Positions 39,738 to 50,469 of a stretch of DNA of 64,000 nt are shown piece by piece; positions within the stretch are counted from its first letter, which is position 1; each line of letters opens with the position of its first letter. The notes under the pieces are model-generated. The model was not told where the DNA came from. It saw only the letters and a program-made list of their open reading frames with translations, and did not search any database. The stretch is taken from positions 143,572-207,571 of the forward strand of contig NZ_SLWL01000006.1 of the NCBI RefSeq assembly GCF_004342915.1. The letters run 5' to 3'. The stretch is from Camelimonas lactis. GTDB lineage: Bacteria; Pseudomonadota; Alphaproteobacteria; Rhizobiales; Beijerinckiaceae. The position numbers were made by a program, and so were the translations under genes.

Positions 39738-41770
39738 CAGCGACGACCCTGTTCAGGCGTGAAGTCCTGCAACTGCTGGATCGCATTGTCGATCTTCGAC
39801 ACGGCGTCTCCAAGCCCCACGGACATGTCGCGGACATGCGTGTGCAAGGCCTGTATGGCTGCCTCAACCGTCGCAGTATAAAGATCAAAGGCCCTGCCGA
39901 GCTTCTGATCCATGTCGTCGAGGCGATCGCCCTGTCCCCTCATTCGGCTCAGCACATCGCTGAAGGCGGCCAGCGACCTTTCCATACCCTCGCGTTCTGC
40001 AGAGACTGCAATGCGGGCGCCATCAAGTATCTGCGCAGCGTTCTGCACCGTCGCCTCTGCGGACCGCGAGATAGTTGCAAGGCCGTCACGCATTCCGTCA
40101 GAGAGCAGGCGAACAGATCCCTCAATACGCTCAGATGTGGCGCGAATGGGCAGCGCCGCGCCCGTAAGCTCCTGAGCCGCAGCCCGGAAGTTGCCCGCAG
40201 CCTCCGCGCCAGCCTTCGCTCCTTCGCGAACAGCATCGGATGCACGCCGCACCTCCGTAGCCCCCTCCTCGATGGCGCCGACCATCTCATCCAGCCGGCT
40301 CGATATCTTACCGATGGGCTCAAGCAGTTCCTGCCCGAATTTGCCCGAAAACTGGCCCGTGAGCTGCGCGATTTCCACGCCAGCCTTACCGAAGGAATCG
40401 AGCACAGAGCGGCCAGCGCTGTCGATTGCAGCGCTCGCCTGGGCGCTCGTGGCCAGCATGCGCTCCTTCGCAGCCTCAGCGCCAGATTTCGCCGCATTCT
40501 CCATTTCAGCGCGCATTTCCGTAGCAGCGCTGCGCATGGCTTCAGCGGCGGAGGACATTGCCTTCGCGCCGTCTGCGGTGTTCTCCCTGATGGCTTCCAG
40601 CGTTTTCGTCATGGCAGCCATCATCTGCTCGGCACCCTGACTAAACACGCCCGATGTTTCTGAGGCGCTGGCGGCCATACCGGCGCGTAAGTCCTCAACC
40701 GCCGCGGCGACGCGGGCTACCGCCTGCTCCATCTCAGTGCCTATGCGCCCGGAAGATTGGTCCATCCTGTCAGACAGCGCACCTATGCGGTCGCCTGCCT
40801 GAGCGAGCTTGTCGCTGGCGGCAGTCAAGGCAGCGCCGATGCTGCTGGTCAGTTGCGATGAGAGGTCGCTGGCCAGCGTGGACATGCTGTCTGAGCCCTG
40901 CTGTCCGATACGCTCAAGCAATGGTTCCATGGCCGCGCCGATGGATGACGAGATGGCGGCAGGAAGATCCTCACGGAGCGGACGCCCCAGTTCGGCGATC
41001 ACCTCGGTGGTGAGTTGCCGATTGTGCTCCCGGGCTTCCTGGAAGGCGCGGAGCTGCTCGTAGCCGATGAACTCCAAACTGACGAAACTGAGTTTCTTCT
41101 CAAGCGCAAAGCACAGCCTGTGCAGCTCCTTCTCAAGCCGTCCGGTCCATCCACGCAAAACGATGGTGAAAATGATCGAGCAGGCGAGACCTGTCAGCGA
41201 CATGATGAACTTGGCCGAGGCGATTTTCAGCAAGTGCGACATTGTGGCGTCGTTGATGGCCCCGCCAGACCCCATGCTGTTGAGTGCGGCGATCAGGCCG
41301 AGGAAGGTGAGCGCCAGGCCGGCCGAGACAAACAGGCCGGGCACAATCCGAAAGAAACCACCGCCAAAATGGAGATCCTCGATATTGAAAAACACTGTCG
41401 GCCGCACTGAATTCCTGAGCGTGGGCGGCTTGCTGATCTCATCCAGGACCAGGGTTTCGGAAAACTCCTTCCATGCGTCGGCAACGGTCTTCGCCTTGCC
41501 CGCCTTGCGGGGAGCTTCAGCCCAGTCGTCGATCGCTTCTCTTGCCTCCGCAAATGATGGGCTGTCAGCCCGCTCAACCAATCCCCGTAATGCGCTGATC
41601 GCCCCGATCTTGCGGCGGTAAACAACAACCGCACATCCAATCGATATGAGCAGCAGCAGCAGCAGGACCAGTGCAATGAAACCTGGCACGGCGTCCCCTG
41701 CAAGGGACGCAGCGATCCAGAGAATAAAATTTTTCGTCGAAGAACCAACCAGTTGAACAACGTCGGTCAT
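39737..41770 (-). CDS. zorA: ZorA, MotA/ExbB-like motor subunit with long cytoplasmic tail
   Basis: This 677-residue protein has three membrane segments (about residues 28-50, 141-164 and 184-207) of the MotA/TolQ/ExbB type. A helical tail of about 460 residues follows, with many Ala/Glu/Lys heptads like a chemoreceptor or tropomyosin coiled coil. In type I Zorya the long ZorA tail transmits the signal from the membrane to ZorC and ZorD. The start at 41770 (MTDVVQLVGS) gives a correct first helix; an upstream Met adds 26 residues. The gene leads the zorABCD operon, 178 bases after the mrr-like gene on the same strand. The length fits type I rather than type II. Confidence 0.88.
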   Translation of the reverse strand: MTDVVQLVGSSTKNFILWIAASLAGDAVPGFIALVLLLLLLISIGCAVVVYRRKIGAISALRGLVERADSPSFAEAREAIDDWAEAPRKAGKAKTVADAWKEFSETLVLDEISKPPTLRNSVRPTVFFNIEDLHFGGGFFRIVPGLFVSAGLALTFLGLIAALNSMGSGGAINDATMSHLLKIASAKFIMSLTGLACSIIFTIVLRGWTGRLEKELHRLCFALEKKLSFVSLEFIGYEQLRAFQEAREHNRQLTTEVIAELGRPLREDLPAAISSSIGAAMEPLLERIGQQGSDSMSTLASDLSSQLTSSIGAALTAASDKLAQAGDRIGALSDRMDQSSGRIGTEMEQAVARVAAAVEDLRAGMAASASETSGVFSQGAEQMMAAMTKTLEAIRENTADGAKAMSSAAEAMRSAATEMRAEMENAAKSGAEAAKERMLATSAQASAAIDSAGRSVLDSFGKAGVEIAQLTGQFSGKFGQELLEPIGKISSRLDEMVGAIEEGATEVRRASDAVREGAKAGAEAAGNFRAAAQELTGAALPIRATSERIEGSVRLLSDGMRDGLATISRSAEATVQNAAQILDGARIAVSAEREGMERSLAAFSDVLSRMRGQGDRLDDMDQKLGRAFDLYTATVEAAIQALHTHVRDMSVGLGDAVSKIDNAIQQLQDFTPEQGRR

Positions 41771-41948
41771 AGGCGCTCTGATACTCGTCAACAGGAGGGA
41801 TAATTCCCCAAGCGCGCAGAGTTGCGGACGCAAACCACTGCCGCCCAACGTATTGGCATAAGCCCATTGGCGTTGCCAAGGTGGAGCCTTAGCTGCATAG
41901 CTGTCCGCAGCGATCGGCCGGCTTGGAAAACGCGCAGGTGCGCCGACA

Positions 41949-43010
41949 TCACGATTCCTGTTCCGACAGTACCCAGATTCGTTTCAGCGGCAGATCCGCC
42001 CTGACCTCCTCGGGCAGATGCTCATAGCTCTGCTGCAGTGCGCTTACGATCTCGCCTGAGTCCCATATGCGTATTTCGAAAAACAGGCGTTGAGCTTCTT
42101 TCGCCAATGCCCGCGTTACGCCACCCCATGCCACCAGCAGCCCTTGCCCCGCTGAATATTGCCGCATGACGCCCTGCAGCTCCCGCAGAACGCTGACATC
42201 CACCGGCGCATCCTGTGATTTGACCTGGACCACAAGGCGGGGCTGGTCGAAACCCAACGCGCCCTTGCCCGCCACAATATCCACACCGCCATCAGCCCCG
42301 GGCGGCGATACGACAACGGTATAATCCTGCGATTCAAGGATTGCGCCAATCAACGAAGACAGCTTGTGCCCCTTGAACGCCATGCCAATCCGCGTCCGGA
42401 TGGCGTCGTCGGCCACCTCGCCAAGATTGGGGGCATTCGCTTCATCCTCGGCCGAAGCAATCGTATCATCGGAAGCGCTGCCCTTGCCGGCAGCGCGAGA
42501 GGCCCCAGGCTGCCGGAATGCGCCATTGGTCGGATCGCGCCCGCCTTCAAGCACGGCGGTTACCCGCTTCTCAGCGTCATTCCGCTGCACCCGGCAAACG
42601 GTCATGAATGAGCCAAAGGAATACAGCAGGTCCTGCGCAAAGGCGTTGCGCGGCGTCTCGCACAACCATTCGACCGGACGGGTATGCCTGACGTCGCCCA
42701 GATCGGTTCGATAGCGATAAGGGCCGGTCACCCGACCGATTGCGATTGCGGCGCGTGTCTTCAGGGGCATAACGACCAAATCACCTGCCGCCATCATGTG
42801 GGCGAAGGGCCACAACTGGCTTTCCCAGTTGGTCAGAGTTTTGCCTTTCTCATCTGGATAGGTCGCCTGGAGCGCCGCCGCCAGATTGGCCCGCTCCTTC
42901 CGCGCGGCGAGGTCTGGCATCTCATCCCACCCAATGACAGCGACGCCATTCGCAAGCGCCAGGGCCTCGCGCTCGCCGTACTTTCCTGACCTCACCAACC
43001 ACAGCGTCAT
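41949..43010 (-). CDS. Mrr-like restriction endonuclease
   Basis: This 353-residue protein has an N-terminal PUA/EVE-like region ([19 protein letters not shown], then [21 protein letters not shown]) that in relatives reads modified bases. A C-terminal Mrr_cat nuclease domain follows (about residues 215-325), with [12 protein letters not shown], the catalytic [13 protein letters not shown] and LVVQVKSQ, a Mrr-type PD-(D/E)xK with QVK. It should cut modified or foreign DNA. It lies upstream of zorA on the same strand and divergent from hsdM, so it may be coexpressed with Zorya or with the type I system. Confidence 0.88.
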   Translation of the reverse strand: MTLWLVRSGKYGEREALALANGVAVIGWDEMPDLAARKERANLAAALQATYPDEKGKTLTNWESQLWPFAHMMAAGDLVVMPLKTRAAIAIGRVTGPYRYRTDLGDVRHTRPVEWLCETPRNAFAQDLLYSFGSFMTVCRVQRNDAEKRVTAVLEGGRDPTNGAFRQPGASRAAGKGSASDDTIASAEDEANAPNLGEVADDAIRTRIGMAFKGHKLSSLIGAILESQDYTVVVSPPGADGGVDIVAGKGALGFDQPRLVVQVKSQDAPVDVSVLRELQGVMRQYSAGQGLLVAWGGVTRALAKEAQRLFFEIRIWDSGEIVSALQQSYEHLPEEVRADLPLKRIWVLSEQES

Positions 43011-43070
43011 GCTTGCCCCGATGCAACGTCTCTTGTCGGGCCTATTGTGTGCGCAACCACAGATGGAATA

Positions 43071-43095
43071 GCAATCGGGCAGTGCGACCGATTGC
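43071..43095. promoter_or_regulatory. Inverted repeat in the mrr-hsdM divergent promoter
   Basis: Perfect 8-bp arms GCAATCGG (43071-43078) and CCGATTGC (43088-43095) with a 9-base spacer lie in the 137-base region between the divergent mrr-like and hsdM genes. It is placed to control both. No classical controller-protein gene is found nearby. Confidence 0.5.
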
Positions 43096-43147
43096 AGATG
43101 CTGATTTGCTACAGCGGGTCCAGGCGTTGACGTTCGAAGAGGGTGAG

Positions 43148-45022
43148 ATGGCTGAACAGGCCCAGAAAGAGGAATTTCTTGCGGCGCTGGCGCAGTCAGG
43201 CGGCTCTTCGGGCAATGTCAAGCTGCGCGCAAGCCTGCAGTGGGATGAAGAAACGTACAACGCCGTAAAAAAGGACCTGATCGCCTCTGGCGACGTTACA
43301 CCTGGACGTGGGCGCGGAGGCTCCGTTCAACTGACATCGGCAGCAACAGGTGAGGCGTCGGAGCGGCCGACAGCCACGGCAAATCCGGCCAGTGGTCAAA
43401 CCAGACTAAAGGTTGCCCGGGAAACCCGCGTCACCGGCGGCGACCTCGGCTTTGAGGCCGAGCTGTTCAAGGCGGCGGACAAGCTGCGTGGCAATCTGGA
43501 GCCATCGGAATACAAGCACGTCGCGCTTGGGCTGATCTTCCTCAAGTACATTTCGGAAGCGTTCGAGGCGCAGCACGCCAAACTGCTACAAGACGTATAT
43601 GCAGAGCCGGAGGATCCGGAAGAATACCTCGCCGACAACGTGTTCTGGGTGCCGCCTGAGGCGCGTTGGGCGCATTTGCAGGCGAACGCCAGGCTGCCCG
43701 AAATTACCTTTGTCGATGTCGTCACCGGCCAGACCAAGAAAGGCGACATTGGCGGGCTGATCGACAACGCCATGGAGGCCATCGAGCAGGCCAACATCAA
43801 GGTGCTGAAGGACGTGCTACCCAAGGGCTATTCACGCCCGCAGCTCGACAAGACCATGCTGGGCGAGCTTATCGACCTGTTTTCGAACATCGACATGCGC
43901 GGCGATCATGGCGAGGCGCGTGATCGGTTGGGTCGGGCGTATGAATATTTCATCTCGCAGTTTGCCGGCGCAGAAGGGCGACGTGGCGGAGAGTTCTACA
44001 CGCCCCGCTCCGTCGTGCAGACGATTGTCGAGATGCTGGAGCCGACGCAAGGTCGGGTCTATGACCCGTGTTGCGGCTCAGGCGGCATGTTCGTGCAGTC
44101 TGAAAGGTTCATCGAAAGCCACCAAGGTCGCCGGTCAGACATCGCCATCTATGGACAGGAGCGGAATCACACGACTTGGCGGCTATGCCGCATGAACCTG
44201 GCCGTGCGTGGCATCGACGCCGACATTCGCTGGAACAATGAAGGCAGCTTCCTGCGCGACGAATTCGCCCAGATGAAGTTTGATTTCATCATGGCCAATC
44301 CGCCCTTCAACATCTCTGACTGGTGGCAGTCGAAGCTGGACGACGACGCAAGATGGAAGCACGGTACGCCACCGCAAGGTAATGCCAATTTCGCCTGGCT
44401 ACAACACATCCTCCACCACCTCGCCCCACGTGGCACGGCTGGCGTTGTGCTGGCCAATGGCTCGATGTCCTCGCAGCAATCCGGCGAAGGAGACATCCGC
44501 AAGGCGTTGATTGAGGCCGACCACGTCGACTGCATGGTGGCGCTGCCTGGCCAGCTGTTTTACTCCACCCAGATTCCGGCCTGCCTGTGGTTTCTGGCGC
44601 GCGACAAGAGCGCCAATGGTCACCGTGACCGTCGGGGTGAAATCCTGTTCATCGATGCCCGCAAGCTGGGGCATATGGTGGACCGCACCCGCCGGGAGTT
44701 CTCCGAAGCCGATATTGCCCTGATCGCTGGCGCCTATCACCGTTGGCGTGGCAAGCCAGAGACTGTCGCGGCCGCCGGGCTGGAGCCCTACGCCGATGTG
44801 CCGGGGTTCTGCCGCACCGCAACGCTGGATGAGGTGCGTAGTCACGGGCATGTGCTGACGCCGGGGCGTTATGTCGGCGCTGCGGATGTGGAGGATGACG
44901 GGGTGCCGTTTGAGGAGCGGTTTGGCGCGCTGCGGGCGAAGTTGGCGGAGCAGTTTGCCGAGGGGCGGGAGTTGGAAGGGCGGATTGAGACGGCGATCAA
45001 CACGGTGATAGCTGATGAGTAG
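43148..45022 (+). CDS. hsdM: Type I restriction-modification methyltransferase subunit
   Basis: HsdM with HsdS methylates adenine in the recognition site and with HsdR forms the restriction complex. The 624-residue protein has an unusual N-terminal extension of about 100 residues resembling a winged helix ([39 protein letters not shown]), then the HsdM_N helical domain and the N6-adenine methyltransferase core: [27 protein letters not shown] (about residue 307, SAM binding) and NPPFNIS (about residue 383, catalysis). The ATG at 43148 follows AAGAGG and is preferred to an upstream in-frame start at 43013. It overlaps hsdS by 8 bases. Confidence 0.95.
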   Translation: MAEQAQKEEFLAALAQSGGSSGNVKLRASLQWDEETYNAVKKDLIASGDVTPGRGRGGSVQLTSAATGEASERPTATANPASGQTRLKVARETRVTGGDLGFEAELFKAADKLRGNLEPSEYKHVALGLIFLKYISEAFEAQHAKLLQDVYAEPEDPEEYLADNVFWVPPEARWAHLQANARLPEITFVDVVTGQTKKGDIGGLIDNAMEAIEQANIKVLKDVLPKGYSRPQLDKTMLGELIDLFSNIDMRGDHGEARDRLGRAYEYFISQFAGAEGRRGGEFYTPRSVVQTIVEMLEPTQGRVYDPCCGSGGMFVQSERFIESHQGRRSDIAIYGQERNHTTWRLCRMNLAVRGIDADIRWNNEGSFLRDEFAQMKFDFIMANPPFNISDWWQSKLDDDARWKHGTPPQGNANFAWLQHILHHLAPRGTAGVVLANGSMSSQQSGEGDIRKALIEADHVDCMVALPGQLFYSTQIPACLWFLARDKSANGHRDRRGEILFIDARKLGHMVDRTRREFSEADIALIAGAYHRWRGKPETVAAAGLEPYADVPGFCRTATLDEVRSHGHVLTPGRYVGAADVEDDGVPFEERFGALRAKLAEQFAEGRELEGRIETAINTVIADE

Positions 45023-46238
45023 TTGGCAGACAAAACTTCTTGGCGAGTTTATTGAGCTGAAACGTGGCTATGACTTGCCGTCAAGGAACAGGCTGCCCGG
45101 TGCATTTCCACTAGTTACGTCGTCGGGGCCTACGGAGTTCATCTCTCAATGGAAAGTCAAAGGTCCGGGGGTTGTCACCGGACGATATGGAACAGTTGGA
45201 CAAGTTTTTTACGTGCGGGAAGATTTCTGGCCGCTCAACACCGCGCTTTATGCCAGAGATTTCCAAGGAAACATCCCTCGATTCGTCTATTATTTCCTGC
45301 AGGGCATTGACTGGGAAAAATTTAATGACAAAAGCGGCGTGCCTGGCATCAATCGAAATGATGTCCATAGAGAGTCTGTTTTTGTTCCTCCCTTAGATCA
45401 GCAGAAGCAGATTGTTTCGGTGCTGGGAGCCCTTGACGACAAGATCGAACTGAACCGGCGGATGAACGAGACGCTGGAGGCGATGGCGCAGGCGATTTTC
45501 CGTGATTGGTTCGTCGATTTCGGCCCCGTCCGTCGCAAGATGGCAGGCGTTAGCGACCCTGTCGCGATCATGGGTGGCCTCACCCCCGACCCGTCCCGCG
45601 CCGCTGAACTGGCCGCGTTGTTTCCGGATCAGTTGGGGGATGATGGCCTGCCGGAGGGATGGCGGCCGGCGACTGTCGGCAGCGCCTTTAACTTAACGAT
45701 GGGACAATCGCCTCCTGGGGACACTTATAACGAGAATGGCGACGGCCTACCGTTCTTCCAAGGGCGCACAGACTTCGGGTTCCGGTTTCCGGAGCCGAGA
45801 AAATTCTGCACTCATCCGACCCGGACGGCGCGTCCAGATGACACTCTCATCAGCGTTCGCGCACCTGTGGGCGATTTAAATATGGCATGGGAGGAGTGTT
45901 GTATCGGCCGTGGTGTCGCCGCTGCCAGGCACAAGGCCGGTGGAAAGACGTACACCTATTATGCCATGAAGGCGTTGCAACCCGACCTTGTGCAGTTTGA
46001 CAACGAAGGAACTGTGTTTGGTGCAATCAACAAGAAACAGTTTGAGCAACTGGTTGTTGTTGAGCCTGGCGATAAGCTGACATCAGCCTTCGAAGCCTTA
46101 GCCGCCCCCCTAGACGATCGCTTACGCAGTGGAGCAGCCGAAAACCGCACCCTCGCCGAAACCCGCGACTATCTGCTGCCCCGGCTGATGTCAGGTGAAG
46201 TACGCGTACGTGACCTCAATCTGGAAAACATCGCATGA
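45015..46238 (+). CDS. hsdS: Type I restriction-modification specificity subunit
   Basis: HsdS recognises the split DNA target of the type I enzyme. The 407-residue protein contains two target-recognition domains (about residues 5-135 and 210-365) separated by a conserved helical spacer ([27 protein letters not shown]) and ended by a similar half ([28 protein letters not shown]). The recognition sequence cannot be derived. It overlaps hsdM at the start and the next small gene at the stop (ATGA), so the operon is tightly coupled. Confidence 0.95.
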   Translation: MSSWQTKLLGEFIELKRGYDLPSRNRLPGAFPLVTSSGPTEFISQWKVKGPGVVTGRYGTVGQVFYVREDFWPLNTALYARDFQGNIPRFVYYFLQGIDWEKFNDKSGVPGINRNDVHRESVFVPPLDQQKQIVSVLGALDDKIELNRRMNETLEAMAQAIFRDWFVDFGPVRRKMAGVSDPVAIMGGLTPDPSRAAELAALFPDQLGDDGLPEGWRPATVGSAFNLTMGQSPPGDTYNENGDGLPFFQGRTDFGFRFPEPRKFCTHPTRTARPDDTLISVRAPVGDLNMAWEECCIGRGVAAARHKAGGKTYTYYAMKALQPDLVQFDNEGTVFGAINKKQFEQLVVVEPGDKLTSAFEALAAPLDDRLRSGAAENRTLAETRDYLLPRLMSGEVRVRDLNLENIA

Positions 46239-46654
46239 CGATTGATCGCACCTCCTTCAAGCGCGCCATCACCGCGCTGTTGGACGCTCACGCCACAGAG
46301 CATCCCATCGGCCACCAGAAGGACAAGGCCGCGCGCCACATCATCGCAGCGCCAAGGGGGAAGGCTCTGGAAATCATGTTCCAAAAAGACCCCAAATCGC
46401 CGCCCAATATCTGGGTCATGGAAAAGGCGGCGGGGCCACTGGTTGGCGGGGCAATCGCGCAGAAGCGGTCGCCAGCAGCGCTGCTCTGGAAGAAGAAGAA
46501 CAAGAATGGCGAACTCAATTATGGTCGCCATAGCGGCCTGAAGGCCATGCCTCAATTGGCTGAAGCAGACCTTGTGTGCTTTGCGCCTGCTTCACCGGCT
46601 GAGGTTCAGGCTATCCTCGACCAATTACTGATTCATTCGGCATCTGGTCGATAG
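46235..46654 (+). CDS. Unknown protein inside the type I R-M operon
   Basis: This 139-residue protein starts [20 protein letters not shown] and overlaps the hsdS stop by ATGA, so it is translated with hsdS. It is basic in the middle ([20 protein letters not shown]) and ends with a helix-like segment ([12 protein letters not shown]). It has no signal peptide or membrane part. I do not recognise the family. Its place between hsdS and hsdR suggests a role with the R-M enzyme or a passenger defence function; the basic stretch could contact nucleic acid. Function unknown. Confidence 0.75.
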   Translation: MTIDRTSFKRAITALLDAHATEHPIGHQKDKAARHIIAAPRGKALEIMFQKDPKSPPNIWVMEKAAGPLVGGAIAQKRSPAALLWKKKNKNGELNYGRHSGLKAMPQLAEADLVCFAPASPAEVQAILDQLLIHSASGR

Positions 46655-46710
46655 GACCTGCCATAAGGCGCACGCCAGATGCGCCGTGCATTGCTGGGAG
46701 GCTGCCCGAC

Positions 46711-49700
46711 GTGGCTACATTCACCGAAGACACCGTCGAGCAGGCAGCCATCGACATTCTTAAGGATCTGGGCTGGACGTACCGGCATGGCTCAGAGATC
46801 GCCCCTGACAGTGCAGCCCCTGAACGGCGGTCGTTCTCTGACGTCATTCTGCTGCCGCGCCTCGAAGCAGCAATCGCCAGCCTCAACCCTACCCTGCCCG
46901 AAAGCGCCAGGGCCGAAGCGGTTCGCAGCGTCCTTAGCCGCGAGGCCGGATCTCTGGTCGAAGAAAACCGCCGCATCCATCGCCTGATAACCGATGGCGT
47001 ATCTGTCGAATATCGCAATGCCGAAGGCCGCATTGTCGGCGACAAGGTCTGGTTGATCGACCTTGCAAATGTCGCAGCCAACGACTGGCTGGTGGTGAAC
47101 CAGTTCACCGTTGTTGAAGGCAGCCAGAACCGGCGTCCCGATGTGGTGCTGTTCATCAACGGCCTGCCGCTGGCGGTTCTCGAACTGAAAAATGCAGCGT
47201 CTGAAAACGCTACCATCACGGACGCGTTCAACCAGTTGCAAACCTACCGAACGCAGATTCCGGGCCTGTTTCGCACCAACGCCGTGTTGGTGACGTCAGA
47301 TGGAATCGAGGCGCGCATTGGCTCGCTGACCGCCGATGAAGAACGCTTCATGCCCTGGCGTACAGTGACCGGCGAGGACTTCGCCCATCGCGGCTCACCT
47401 GAGCTGGAAACCCTGCTGCGCGGTGTGTTTGCCCGCGACAATTTTCTGGCCCTGATCCGTGATTTTATCGTCTTTGGCGATACGGGCAGCGGCGCGTTCA
47501 AGATTATTGCCGGCTATCACCAGTTTCACGGGGCGCGCAAGGCCATCCGCGAGGCCATTGACGCAAGCCGCCCGGACGGCGACCGCAAGATCGGAGTCAT
47601 CTGGCACACGCAGGGGTCGGGCAAGAGCTTCCTCATGGCGTTTTTCGCCGGGCTGGCGGTTAAGTCTCCCGAGCTGGAGAACCCTACCATCGTGGTTCTG
47701 ACAGACCGAAACGACCTCGACGACCAGCTGGCCGCCACGTTCAGCCTCTGCAAGGATCTCCTCCGCCAGAATCCGGAACAGGCGGACAGCCGCGAAGACC
47801 TGCAGCGCCTCCTGGCCCGCTCCTCTGGCGGCGTCATCTTCACAACGGTGCAGAAGTTTTCGCCGGAACGTGGCGAAGAGGATTTCCCCGAGTTGACGGC
47901 GCGCCGCAATGTCATCGTGATGGCGGATGAAGCCCATCGCAGCCAGTATGGCTTTGGCGCAAGGCTGGACGCCAAAACTGGTGCGCGCAGCTATGGCTAT
48001 GCGCATTACATCCGCCAGGCCATGCCAAATGCCTCGTTCATCGGCTTCACCGGCACGCCAATTGAAGCTGCGGACGTCAACACGCCGGCGATCTTCGGCG
48101 AGTATATCGATATCTACGACATCAGCCGGGCCGTTGAAGATGGCGCGACGGTGCCGATCTACTACGAAAGCCGCCTTGCCCGGATCGAACTCGACGAGGC
48201 CGAGAAGCCGCTTATCGACGCCGAAATTGAAGCGCTGGTCGAGGATGACACGCTGACCGAGGCCGAAAAGGCCAAAGCCAAATGGTCGACGGTTGAAGCC
48301 CTTGTGGGATCGCGCAAACGCCTGCAGCAGATTGCGGCTGATATGGTGGCTCACCTTGAGGCTCGCACCGACGACACCCAATACAAGGGGATGGCTGTAT
48401 GCATGAGCCGGCGTATCTGCGTTGACCTTTACAATGAAATTGTCGCCCTGCGTCCTGATTGGCATTCAGACGATGATGCCGACGGCGTCATAAAGATCGT
48501 GATGACGGGCGCTGCATCTGATCCGTTGAGCTGGCAACAGCACATCGGAAACAAGCGCCGACGTGACGCGCTGGCAAAACGGGCGCGCGACCCGAAGGAT
48601 CCGCTCAAGCTTGTGTTGGTGCGCGACATGTGGCTGACAGGCTTCGACGCGCCTTGCGTGAACACGATGTATATCGACAAGCCAATGCGCGGCCACGGCC
48701 TGATGCAGGCCATTGCACGCGTGAACCGCGTGTTTCGCGACAAGCCCGGCGGGCTGATCGTTGACTACATCGGCATCGCCCAAAACCTCAAAAAGGCGCT
48801 CGGCGATTACACAGCCTCGGACCAGAAGAAAACCGGCATCGATGAGGCAGAGGCCGTCGCGCTCCTGCTGGAGCGTTATGAGATCGTGTCCGAGATTTTT
48901 CACGGCTACGATTACACGCCCGGCATCACCGGTACTCCAATGGAGCGCCTTACCTGCCTGGCGGGGGCTATCGACTGGGTGCTTAAATGGGCGGAGACAG
49001 AGGCAGGCAAGGTACAGTCGCCGGAGGATAAGAAGAAGGCGCATCGCCGCTTTCTCGATCTGGTGCTTGAACTGACCAAGGCGTTCGCCCTCGCCTCCGC
49101 CAGCGATGATGCCCGACAAATTCGCGATGAGATCGGCTTCTTTCAGGCCGTACGCGCGGCAATCACAAAGCGCACAGCCAGTGGCAAGTTGAGCGAGGCC
49201 GACAAGAACCTGGCCGTTCAGCAATTGATCGATCGCGCCGTCGCATCGGCCGAGATCGTGGACATCTTGAAGGTGGCGGGCATCGCCTCACCGGACATAT
49301 CCATCCTGTCTGATGAGTTCCTGATAGAAGTCCAGGGGATGGAGAAGAAGAATCTCGCCCTTGAAGCGTTAAAGAAGCTGCTTGCCGGTGAGATCGCAAG
49401 CCGCATGCGCACGAACGTTGTCGAGAGCCGCGCATTCTCCATGCGCCTGGAAGATGCTGTAGCCAGGTATCATGCGAGCGCACTGTCCGCGCTCGAGATG
49501 ATCAACGAACTGATCGCCCTGGCCAAAGACATAAAGGCGGCGCAACAACGCGGCGAGGCGCAAGGGCTGTCGCCCGAAGAAGTGGCCTTCTATGACGCGC
49601 TTGCCGAGAACGAGAGCGCCGTTGCAGCCATGGGCAGTGAGAAACTACGCGTTATCGCGCATGAGTTGCTGGAACAGCTGCGCAAGAACGTAACCGTCGA

Positions 49701-49851
49701 CTGGCATCACCGGGAGAGCGCCCGCGCCCGTATGAGGGTTCTCGTAAAGCGCATTCTCAAACGGTTCGGCTATCCACCAGATCTCGCCGATGAGGCCGTG
49801 CAGACCGTGCTTGCCCAGGCCGAGGTGCTGTTGCGGGAGATATCAGTTTGA
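46711..49851 (+). CDS. hsdR: Type I restriction enzyme motor/endonuclease subunit
   Basis: HsdR translocates DNA and cleaves unmodified DNA as part of the type I complex. The 1,046-residue protein shows the N-terminal nuclease domain ([20 protein letters not shown], the PD-ExK motif near residues 144-163) and a RecA-like helicase: [11 protein letters not shown] (Walker A, about residue 302), [11 protein letters not shown] (DEAH, about residue 403), FTGTP and [13 protein letters not shown]-terminal helical region that binds HsdM follows. The start is GTG at 46711 with GGGAGG 9 bases upstream. It is the last gene of the hsd operon. Confidence 0.95.
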   Translation: MATFTEDTVEQAAIDILKDLGWTYRHGSEIAPDSAAPERRSFSDVILLPRLEAAIASLNPTLPESARAEAVRSVLSREAGSLVEENRRIHRLITDGVSVEYRNAEGRIVGDKVWLIDLANVAANDWLVVNQFTVVEGSQNRRPDVVLFINGLPLAVLELKNAASENATITDAFNQLQTYRTQIPGLFRTNAVLVTSDGIEARIGSLTADEERFMPWRTVTGEDFAHRGSPELETLLRGVFARDNFLALIRDFIVFGDTGSGAFKIIAGYHQFHGARKAIREAIDASRPDGDRKIGVIWHTQGSGKSFLMAFFAGLAVKSPELENPTIVVLTDRNDLDDQLAATFSLCKDLLRQNPEQADSREDLQRLLARSSGGVIFTTVQKFSPERGEEDFPELTARRNVIVMADEAHRSQYGFGARLDAKTGARSYGYAHYIRQAMPNASFIGFTGTPIEAADVNTPAIFGEYIDIYDISRAVEDGATVPIYYESRLARIELDEAEKPLIDAEIEALVEDDTLTEAEKAKAKWSTVEALVGSRKRLQQIAADMVAHLEARTDDTQYKGMAVCMSRRICVDLYNEIVALRPDWHSDDDADGVIKIVMTGAASDPLSWQQHIGNKRRRDALAKRARDPKDPLKLVLVRDMWLTGFDAPCVNTMYIDKPMRGHGLMQAIARVNRVFRDKPGGLIVDYIGIAQNLKKALGDYTASDQKKTGIDEAEAVALLLERYEIVSEIFHGYDYTPGITGTPMERLTCLAGAIDWVLKWAETEAGKVQSPEDKKKAHRRFLDLVLELTKAFALASASDDARQIRDEIGFFQAVRAAITKRTASGKLSEADKNLAVQQLIDRAVASAEIVDILKVAGIASPDISILSDEFLIEVQGMEKKNLALEALKKLLAGEIASRMRTNVVESRAFSMRLEDAVARYHASALSALEMINELIALAKDIKAAQQRGEAQGLSPEEVAFYDALAENESAVAAMGSEKLRVIAHELLEQLRKNVTVDWHHRESARARMRVLVKRILKRFGYPPDLADEAVQTVLAQAEVLLREISV

Positions 49852-49981
49852 GCGGGATGGCTCGCCAAGCGCTGATATCCCCTGCATGAAGGACCCACCA
49901 AGTTGAATGTGGGCTGGACCTTCAGCCATAGTTCATCACCGTAAAGTGTGACGAGGGTGGCCGGTGTTATGTGTTGGGCCT

Positions 49982-50051
49982 TTCCCCGGCAGGTGCGGAC
50001 TGCGAACGAGCCACCTGCAAGCGCGTCATCGCGAATTCCTGACGCGACCGG
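49982..50051 (+). repeat. 70-bp direct repeat, copy 1
   Basis: About 90 percent identical to 50238-50307, 256 bases away. It contains two potential hairpins: CAGGTG with CACCTG, and GCGTCA with TGACGC. Function unknown. Confidence 0.75.
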
Positions 50052-50237
50052 GCGACAAAATTCTACAGGTCCGAAGCCCCAGACTCAACCGGAAGCATAC
50101 CGAGGGATTGAGATTAAGGACCAACGGATTCCATGATCCTCCGGGGTCGGGAAATATTCCCACTGTTCCGGTTGGAGTTCAATCCGTATACGCGGGCCAA
50201 GGGGCGGTCGCGTCGGGACAGCTGTGGCACGCCCTTC

Positions 50238-50307
50238 TTCCCGGCAGGTGCGGACTTCGGACGAGCCACCTGCGAGCGCGTCACCGCGAATTCCTGACGC
50301 GACAGGG
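50238..50307 (+). repeat. 70-bp direct repeat, copy 2
   Basis: Same orientation and same two inverted-repeat pairs as copy 1. The differences between copies are scattered single bases that leave the stems intact, which suggests the structure matters. Confidence 0.75.
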
Positions 50308-50469
50308 AAGAGTGGCGGAAACAGCAAGACGACTGGCACTGCTGTTCAAAGCGAGCAGGTGCAAGGAAACCCCTCTCTGCTCAACCCACCCAACCAATCT
50401 GACATGGCTACGACCAAGCCGCAACGATGATCGTATGGTCGGATCATCAGGCGATTCGGGCTGTCCCGA

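Larger units (their letters stand above)
49852..50469. other. Intergenic region with two copies of a 70-bp repeat
   Basis: The 618 bases between hsdR and the convergent terminase gene contain a repeat (49982-50051 and 50238-50307) described separately. No coding sequence is convincing. Confidence 0.5.

Noticed and set aside
34381..41770. BREX or DISARM system, suggested by the SNF2 helicase
   Set aside because: There is no PglZ, BrxC, DrmA/B or PLD gene; the MotA/MotB-like pair and EH_Signature protein identify Zorya.
39737..41770. Flagellar MotA or TonB-system ExbB
   Set aside because: The long cytoplasmic tail, the coupled SNF2 and EH_Signature genes and the absence of flagellar or TonB genes fit ZorA.
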